Below, piece by piece: positions 59,097-64,000 of a stretch of 64,000 nucleotides of DNA. Source of the stretch: Bacillota bacterium. Lineage in GTDB: Bacteria > Bacillota > Sulfobacillia > JAJZYS01 > JAJYTV01. Position numbers and translations under genes: made by a program. Location: positions 34,069 through 98,068 of the forward strand of contig JAJYTE010000006.1 in NCBI GenBank assembly GCA_021793215.1, given 5' to 3'. The notes under the pieces were generated by a model. It saw nothing but the letters and a program-made list of their open reading frames with translations. It did no database searches and was not told the DNA's origin. How positions within the stretch are numbered: the stretch's first letter is position 1; each line of letters begins with the position of its first letter.

Positions 59097-60689
59097 CTAG
59101 ACCTTCGGGCCTGCCGCCGCGACGTCCGGCTCGAGCGCGAACCGCTGCGAGTTCGCCTGGAACTGCCGCGCAAGCGCAAGCGTCTGCTCATCGTAGCGCG
59201 CCTTGTCCGTCCAGGTGCCGCGCGGGTTCAGGACCTCGGAGGGCACCTCGGGGCAACGCACCGGCATCTCGAGACCGAAGACCGGGTGGCGCTCATACGG
59301 GACGTCCTGGAGTGCGCCCGCGATCGCGGCATCGACCATGGCGCGCGTGTAGCTGAGGTTCATCCGCTTCCCCTCGCCATACGGCCCACCGGTCCAGCCC
59401 GTGTTCACGAGGAACACCTGCACGTCGTGCCGGGCGATGCGCTCGCCGAGCATCCGAGCGTACACCTGCGGCGCCAGCGTCCAAAAGGGCTCGCCGAAAC
59501 AGGTCGAGAAGGTGGGACTCGGCTCCGTGATGCCGCGCTCCGTCCCTGCGAGCTTCGACGTGTAGCCGGCGAGGAAGTGGTACATGGCCTGGGCCGGCGT
59601 CAGGCGGCTGATCGGGGGAAGCACGCCGCTCGCGTCCGCTGTCAGGAACAAGATGGTCTTCGGCTGGCCTCCGACGCCGGGGATCACAGCATTCTCGATG
59701 AACTCCACCGGGTAGGCAGCCCGCGTGTTCTCCGTGTACTGCTGGGAGGAGTAGTCCGGCGCGCGCGTCGCCTCGTCCAGCACTACGTTCTCAAGCACCG
59801 CACCGAAGCGGATCGCGTCCCAGATCTGGGGCTCCGCCGCGCGGGAGAGATTGATGCACTTCGCGTAGCAGCCGCCCTCGAAGTTGAACACCCCCTGGTC
59901 TGACCAGCCGTGCTCGTCGTCTCCGATCAGGCGACGCGCGGGGTCCGCCGAGAGCGTTGTCTTGCCGGTGCCCGAGAGGCCGAAGAACAGCGCGACGTCG
60001 CCCTTCGGGCCGACGTTCGCCGAGCAGTGCATGGGCAGGACGTTCTGGTAGGGGAGGCGAGTGTTCAGCACGGTGAAGATGCTCTTCTTCATCTCACCGG
60101 CGTACTCGGTACCGCCGATCAGGATCACGTTCTCCTCGAAGTCGATCACGACGAAGGCCTCGGAGTTCGTCCCGTCAGCCTGCGGATCTGCGTACACGCT
60201 GGGCGCCGAGAGGATTGTGAACTCGGGGCGGTGCGAGCGCAGTTCCTCCGGCGTCGGACGCAGGAAGAGCTGGTGCACAAAGAGGCTGTGCCACGCGTAC
60301 TCCGAGACGACGCGCAGCGCCATGCGGTACTCCGGATCGGCACCCGCGAAGCCGTTGAACACGAAGTGGTCGTGCTCCGACAGGTGGGTGAGGACCTTGC
60401 GCTTGAGCCGCTGGTAATGGTCCGGCGAGATCGGCTGGTTCACCTTGCCCCAGTGGATCTCGTACGGGCTTAGAGGGTGCTCGACGACAAACTTATCCTT
60501 CGGTGAGCGCCCCGTGTACTGGCCCGTCGTCGCGCACACCGCACCGTCCGCAGTGAGCTGCGCCTCTCCGCGCCGCACGGCGTGCTCGACCAGTTCGGCG
60601 GGCGAAAGGTCGACGAAGGCGCGCTCCCCGCGTCCAATACCCAATGCTTCCAACTCGCGTGTGTCGAGCAATCCGCGCCCCTCTTCCAT
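59097..60689 (-). CDS. pckA: Phosphoenolpyruvate carboxykinase (ATP)
   Basis: A 530-aa ATP-type PEPCK that makes PEP from oxaloacetate in gluconeogenesis. P-loop [36 protein letters not shown] and [15 protein letters not shown] are all present. It ends at the shared terminator and begins near the 5' side of the debranching-type glycosidase. Promoter not clear. Confidence 0.97.
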   Translation of the reverse strand: MEEGRGLLDTRELEALGIGRGERAFVDLSPAELVEHAVRRGEAQLTADGAVCATTGQYTGRSPKDKFVVEHPLSPYEIHWGKVNQPISPDHYQRLKRKVLTHLSEHDHFVFNGFAGADPEYRMALRVVSEYAWHSLFVHQLFLRPTPEELRSHRPEFTILSAPSVYADPQADGTNSEAFVVIDFEENVILIGGTEYAGEMKKSIFTVLNTRLPYQNVLPMHCSANVGPKGDVALFFGLSGTGKTTLSADPARRLIGDDEHGWSDQGVFNFEGGCYAKCINLSRAAEPQIWDAIRFGAVLENVVLDEATRAPDYSSQQYTENTRAAYPVEFIENAVIPGVGGQPKTILFLTADASGVLPPISRLTPAQAMYHFLAGYTSKLAGTERGITEPSPTFSTCFGEPFWTLAPQVYARMLGERIARHDVQVFLVNTGWTGGPYGEGKRMNLSYTRAMVDAAIAGALQDVPYERHPVFGLEMPVRCPEVPSEVLNPRGTWTDKARYDEQTLALARQFQANSQRFALEPDVAAAGPKV

Positions 60690-60886
60690 AGGTTATCGCG
60701 GGTTCCAACGCTACGCCCGACGCGACGTGCGCCGTCTCCCCACGTGGCCCATTTTACACGAATTGCCGATCAGGTGATACGCCATAGGCCCATTGCCGTC
60801 TGGACCAGAAACTGCCGCGCAACGGCTCTTCCGGTGGCGCATGGAGCCGGACCCGGAGCGCAAACCTGTGCCGGGGGAGGGAGTCG

Positions 60887-62995
60887 ATGGCCGACCTCGT
60901 GGCGCGCGCCGTGGTACTGAGCCGCGGTGCAACATTTCTGATCACGAACGGACGCGGCGACATCAGCGACGGCGACCAGGGGTTCTACTCCGGTGACCAT
61001 CGCCTGCTGTTCCGCTACGAGTGGCGCGTCGACGGACACCAGCCGGTTCCGCTGGGCGGCCGGGCCGTGGACGCGAACCGCGCACAGTACTTCGCCGCCG
61101 TGCCCGCCTACCGCCAGGCAGAGGAGGGCGGCATCGTCCTGGAGCGCGAGATCCAGCTGCAGGAGGGAGCGCTCCGCGACACGGTGCGCGTCCGCAACTA
61201 CGGTGACAGGAGCGTCGTCGTTCCCCTGGAGCTCAGCACCGGAGCCGACTTCGCCCACATCTTCAGCGTGAAGCGCAGGGTGCTCGGCGAGAGTTCGGCA
61301 CAGCTCCGGACGAGCGCCCTTCCGGCGCGCGAGGGAGAGGACGCGGTCGTCTTCCAGGCGCCTGGGGACCTCGCGCCGCTCGGCGTGCGCCTTCGCTTCT
61401 CGCAGCGACCGCAGGAGCTCCAAGGGAAATCCATCGGTCTCGGCTTCCACCTCGAGGTCGCGGCCGGTTCCCAGAGCACCCTGGTCGCCGACTGCGCCGC
61501 GCTGCCTGGTCCGGCCGTCGAGCCTCTGCGCACGCCCTGGCCGACGCGCCTGTCCGGCCCCACGATCGAGGCGGGTGGACCGATCGGTCCCATGCTCGAG
61601 CGCGCCTACAACCGCGCGCTGCGCGACCTGCACGCGCTGGCGATCCGCGGCCGTTCGATCGGCCTCGCGGACGGCGACGCAGCGGAGGCGTACGCCGCCG
61701 GGATACCCTGGTACATCGCCCTATTCGGCCGCGACGCGCTGCTCACGAGCCGAATGACCCTCTACGCCATGCCGCAGTACGGGGCCGGCTCCCTGCTCGC
61801 GCTCGGGCGTATGCAGGGGCAAAAGGTCAACCCGAAGACCGACGAGGCGCCCGGCAAGATCCTGCACGAGTTCCGCCCCCAGCTGGACCCACGCGAAGTA
61901 GACGCCATTCCGGACTTCCCGTACTACGGCTCCGTGGACTCGACGCCGCTCTTCCTGATCGCCCTCGAGGAGCAGGTGCGCTGCGCGGGCAACGAGGCGC
62001 TCGGCCGCGACATGATTGACCACGTTCGGGCGGCGGTCGGATGGCTGGACGGGCCGGGCGACCCGGACAAGGACGGCTACCTCGAGTACGAGAGGCAGGG
62101 GCGGCACGGCCTGACGAACCAAGGCTGGAAGGATTCTTGGGACGCCGTGCACTTTCGCGACGGCACGCTGGCCGACGGCCCGATCGCGCTCACGGAGGTC
62201 CAAGGCTACCTCTACGCAGCGCGCATCGCGGCTGCACGCCTCTTGACCCTCGGAGGCGACGAGGGTGCAGGGCGCACACAGTACCAGAAGGCCCGGCGCC
62301 TTCGCGCGCAGTTCCACCGCGACTTCTGGATGCCGGAGCGCGACTTCTACGCCATGGGTCTCGACAAGAGCAAGCATCGCATCGACGCGCTCTCATCGAA
62401 CGGCGCGCAGGTGCTCTGGTCGGGCATCGTACCGGCGGACGCCGCAGCGAAGGTGGCGCAAACGGCGCTGGCGGCACCGATCTACAGCGGTTTCGGCGTA
62501 CGAACGCTCGCGGCGGGCGAGGGCCGCTACAACCCGATCTCGTACCACAACGGCTCCGTCTGGCCGCATGACAATGCGCTGATCGCCGAAGGGCTGCTGC
62601 ACTACGGCCACGCCGAGGAAGCGATGCGCATCGTCGAGGCGCTGATCAGCGCGACGAGCGTACGCATTGACCGCCGCCTGCCGGAGCTGTTCGCGGGGTT
62701 CTCACGCGAGGAGACGAGCGAACCCGTGGCGTACCCGTCGGCCTGCCCCGTCCAGGCATGGGCGGCTGCCGTGATGCCGCACGCGGTCGCGCTGATGCTC
62801 GGCGTCAGCGTCGAGCGCGGGCTGGTTCGCCTCTCGCCGGTCCTGCCGTCCGGGCTCAATCACCTGCGTATCTCCGGCCTGCGCGTGCTCGGTCACTCCC
62901 TCGACCTCAGCGTCGAGCGGGACCGCTCTGGACGCGTACGCCTCCGTGTCGACGAGGCCGACGGCCTTCGCGTCGTCGTACGGCGCAGACGCTGA
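60887..62995 (+). CDS. Glycogen-debranching/amylo-alpha-1,6-glucosidase-like protein
   Basis: A 702-aa protein with an N-terminal GDE_N-like beta domain (residues 1-215, NGRGDISDG, GLFYSGDHRLL-like) and a C-terminal (alpha/alpha)6 barrel of GH15/63-like type (PWYIALFGRDALLTSRM, TNQGWKDSWDAVHFRDG, PYSSNGAQVLWSGI-like, YHNGSVWPHDNALI). It probably trims alpha-glucan side chains or trehalose-like sugars. ATG 60887 is preceded by GGGGGAGGGAG. It is divergent from pckA. Confidence 0.88.
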   Translation: MADLVARAVVLSRGATFLITNGRGDISDGDQGFYSGDHRLLFRYEWRVDGHQPVPLGGRAVDANRAQYFAAVPAYRQAEEGGIVLEREIQLQEGALRDTVRVRNYGDRSVVVPLELSTGADFAHIFSVKRRVLGESSAQLRTSALPAREGEDAVVFQAPGDLAPLGVRLRFSQRPQELQGKSIGLGFHLEVAAGSQSTLVADCAALPGPAVEPLRTPWPTRLSGPTIEAGGPIGPMLERAYNRALRDLHALAIRGRSIGLADGDAAEAYAAGIPWYIALFGRDALLTSRMTLYAMPQYGAGSLLALGRMQGQKVNPKTDEAPGKILHEFRPQLDPREVDAIPDFPYYGSVDSTPLFLIALEEQVRCAGNEALGRDMIDHVRAAVGWLDGPGDPDKDGYLEYERQGRHGLTNQGWKDSWDAVHFRDGTLADGPIALTEVQGYLYAARIAAARLLTLGGDEGAGRTQYQKARRLRAQFHRDFWMPERDFYAMGLDKSKHRIDALSSNGAQVLWSGIVPADAAAKVAQTALAAPIYSGFGVRTLAAGEGRYNPISYHNGSVWPHDNALIAEGLLHYGHAEEAMRIVEALISATSVRIDRRLPELFAGFSREETSEPVAYPSACPVQAWAAAVMPHAVALMLGVSVERGLVRLSPVLPSGLNHLRISGLRVLGHSLDLSVERDRSGRVRLRVDEADGLRVVVRRRR

Positions 62996-63019
62996 GTAGA
63001 TCCTGCTGCAATGTGTGGG

Positions 63020-63235
63020 CTACGCTCCGCGCCGTAGCAGCCACCATTTCCGAAACGCCACGAGTGCCCATACCGCTTCCACGACTCCAAACGGCCAGGT
63101 TCCCGCGAGCCACCCGTACATAGACGATCCAAGACACGCGACGCCGAAGGCGAACGTGAACCAGCGGGATCGTGATTCCAAGGCGTAAAAGATCATCATG
63201 AGCGTCACAACGAAAGCGCCATATACAGTTAGCAC
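63020..63235 (-). CDS. Small membrane protein of unknown function
   Basis: A 71-aa protein with two hydrophobic helices (VYGAFVVTLMMIFYALE and AFGVACLGSSMYGWLAG) and a Trp-rich end (WPFGVVEAVWALVAFRKWWLL), a common small integral membrane family. GTG 63235 has GGAGGAT upstream. Function unknown. Confidence 0.65.
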   Translation of the reverse strand: MLTVYGAFVVTLMMIFYALESRSRWFTFAFGVACLGSSMYGWLAGTWPFGVVEAVWALVAFRKWWLLRRGA

Positions 63236-63631
63236 GCGGCATCCTCCGCATCTAGGTCCGGCAAATTGGGTCGCTGGTTGGCCCAAGAGCAAGTCTTCCT
63301 GCACGAAGGCGAAGTAGTTGGGTGCTTAGGCCACTACCTCGCGCGGAGGGAGACTTCAGAAGGGCGATGTTTCTCCACCTTGAGTGCCGTTCCTGCCCTG
63401 GGGACGCGGATGATCAATAGAGACGCTGTGAAACTGGACCTATGGATGGAGCGCGTTGCCCCCTGCGGCGGTATGGAATCTGCCCGGCGAAACTGGCGAA
63501 GATCGACCTGCCGGCGTCCCGTGAAGCGGTGGCATGGTGTAGAAGGCTGAGACGCAGGGGCCCAGGCCCCTGGGAACTGGCGGATCTGCATAGACAAGAT
63601 CACCACCATCGGGTTCGGTGTGGCAGTCCAG
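63236..63631. other. Gene-free stretch beside a transposon fragment
   Basis: Nearly 400 bp without a supported gene. A perfect 8-bp inverted repeat CAGGGGCC, CA, GGCCCCTG is at 63554-63571. The rest looks like worn-down sequence next to the TnpB fragment. Confidence 0.45.
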
Positions 63632-64000
63632 TCACCACAGGAGGTACCCCGTGATGGCTGAAGATAGTTGATCGCCGACGTCATCCCTACGGTGACCTGC
63701 GTTGGCCGACAGCTCCGGGAGCCCGACCGCCGCGCCGCTCGCGGACGCAGCGGGCCCCCGCACGTCGTAGCCCATGTGCACGAACGCGGTCCTGCGCCCC
63801 ACGTCGAACACCACGCGGATGTCACCGGAGATGCGTCCTCTGCCACGCAGCGGCAGGACAAGGCGCCGGCCAGGGGTGAGGGACGCGATCGAGACATACA
63901 GTTGTCCGTGATGCTCGAACACCCGATAGAGCGAGCTGTCGAGAGCCATGCTCCGGCGCAGATGCACCCGCGGCGGCTTGCCCAATGCGCGCCGCAGCAG
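63632..64000 (-). pseudogene. IS200/IS605 TnpB-like fragment
   Basis: The frame enters from beyond the window and reads GKPPRVHLRRSMALDSSLYR, YVSIASLTPGRRLVLPLRGRG and RISGDIRVVFDVGRRTAFVHMGYDV, like the middle of TnpB/OrfB proteins of IS605-type elements. It then breaks down after AAVGL, where a full protein would continue through the RuvC-like core (GVDxG). It is therefore a truncated, inactive remnant, with the C-terminal RuvC and zinc-ribbon parts gone. Confidence 0.5.

Overview
The window is about 64 kb of high-GC bacterial chromosome, densely packed with genes on both strands. Start codons are often GTG or TTG, and many neighbouring genes overlap by 1-4 nt. Gram-positive-style signals are present: a serine T-box leader, an S-box (SAM-I) riboswitch with a U-tract terminator, a DUF1540 protein, a PucR-type regulator, a LytR-CpsA-Psr protein and an ATP-type PEP carboxykinase. 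Together these suggest a deep-branching high-GC member of the Bacillota or a close relative; this is an inference from gene content. No rRNA, CRISPR array, prophage or replication origin is visible. The right edge holds a broken TnpB-like transposon fragment.

Most of the window is housekeeping. Layout: 1-3147 translation and RNA modification (gatA end, gatB, 23S rRNA methyltransferase); 3226-9528 a lipoprotein, a deacetylase, a LysR regulator, trmL, a phosphodiesterase, an AlaX editing protein, nrdR and a HAD phosphatase; 9546-11851 two selenocysteine redoxins around a class I aldolase and an unknown gene; 11929-18776 an MFS carrier, a HhH-GPD glycosylase, a Cys redoxin, an aminotransferase, murD and typA; 18834-24396 a degenerate Xer-like protein, an LCP protein, a two-component system and a ROK kinase; 24416-27620 metY-metX under a SAM-I riboswitch and msrC; 27625-32398 dnaE and an M42 peptidase; 32118-38715 a nucleotidyltransferase pair, tRNA-Leu, polA, mutM, coaE and a lytic transglycosylase; 38782-45106 two more tRNA-Leu genes, a cupin, an FMN hydroxyacid oxidase and a three-subunit molybdenum hydroxylase; 45103-48900 a serine operon under a T-box; 49007-53583 a DUF4269-like gene, peptidase E, two paralogous MFS carriers and a third selenocysteine redoxin; 53614-57408 a PucR regulator and thrC-thrB; 57782-64000 a VOC-pterin dehydratase fusion, a NifX-like protein, pckA, a glycogen-debranching-type glycosidase, a small membrane protein and the TnpB fragment.

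The most unusual content is three thioredoxin-fold genes that only read as complete proteins if an in-frame UGA is decoded as selenocysteine. All three have U-x-x-C in place of C-x-x-C. In each, a 7-bp hairpin follows, with a G-containing loop 19-33 nt after the UGA, which fits a bacterial SECIS element. The predicted products are a 157-aa glutaredoxin-like protein, an 82-aa NrdH-like redoxin and a 211-aa protein-disulfide-oxidoreductase-like protein. No selenocysteine machinery genes (selA, selB, selC, selD) were found here.

Other notable points are a serine T-box operon that lacks a classical phosphoserine phosphatase but ends in a PHP-family phosphatase; a fusion of a VOC dioxygenase-like domain to pterin-4a-carbinolamine dehydratase; a probable CTG start for typA; a probable leaderless MFS mRNA; and a tyrosine recombinase-like protein lacking most of its catalytic residues.
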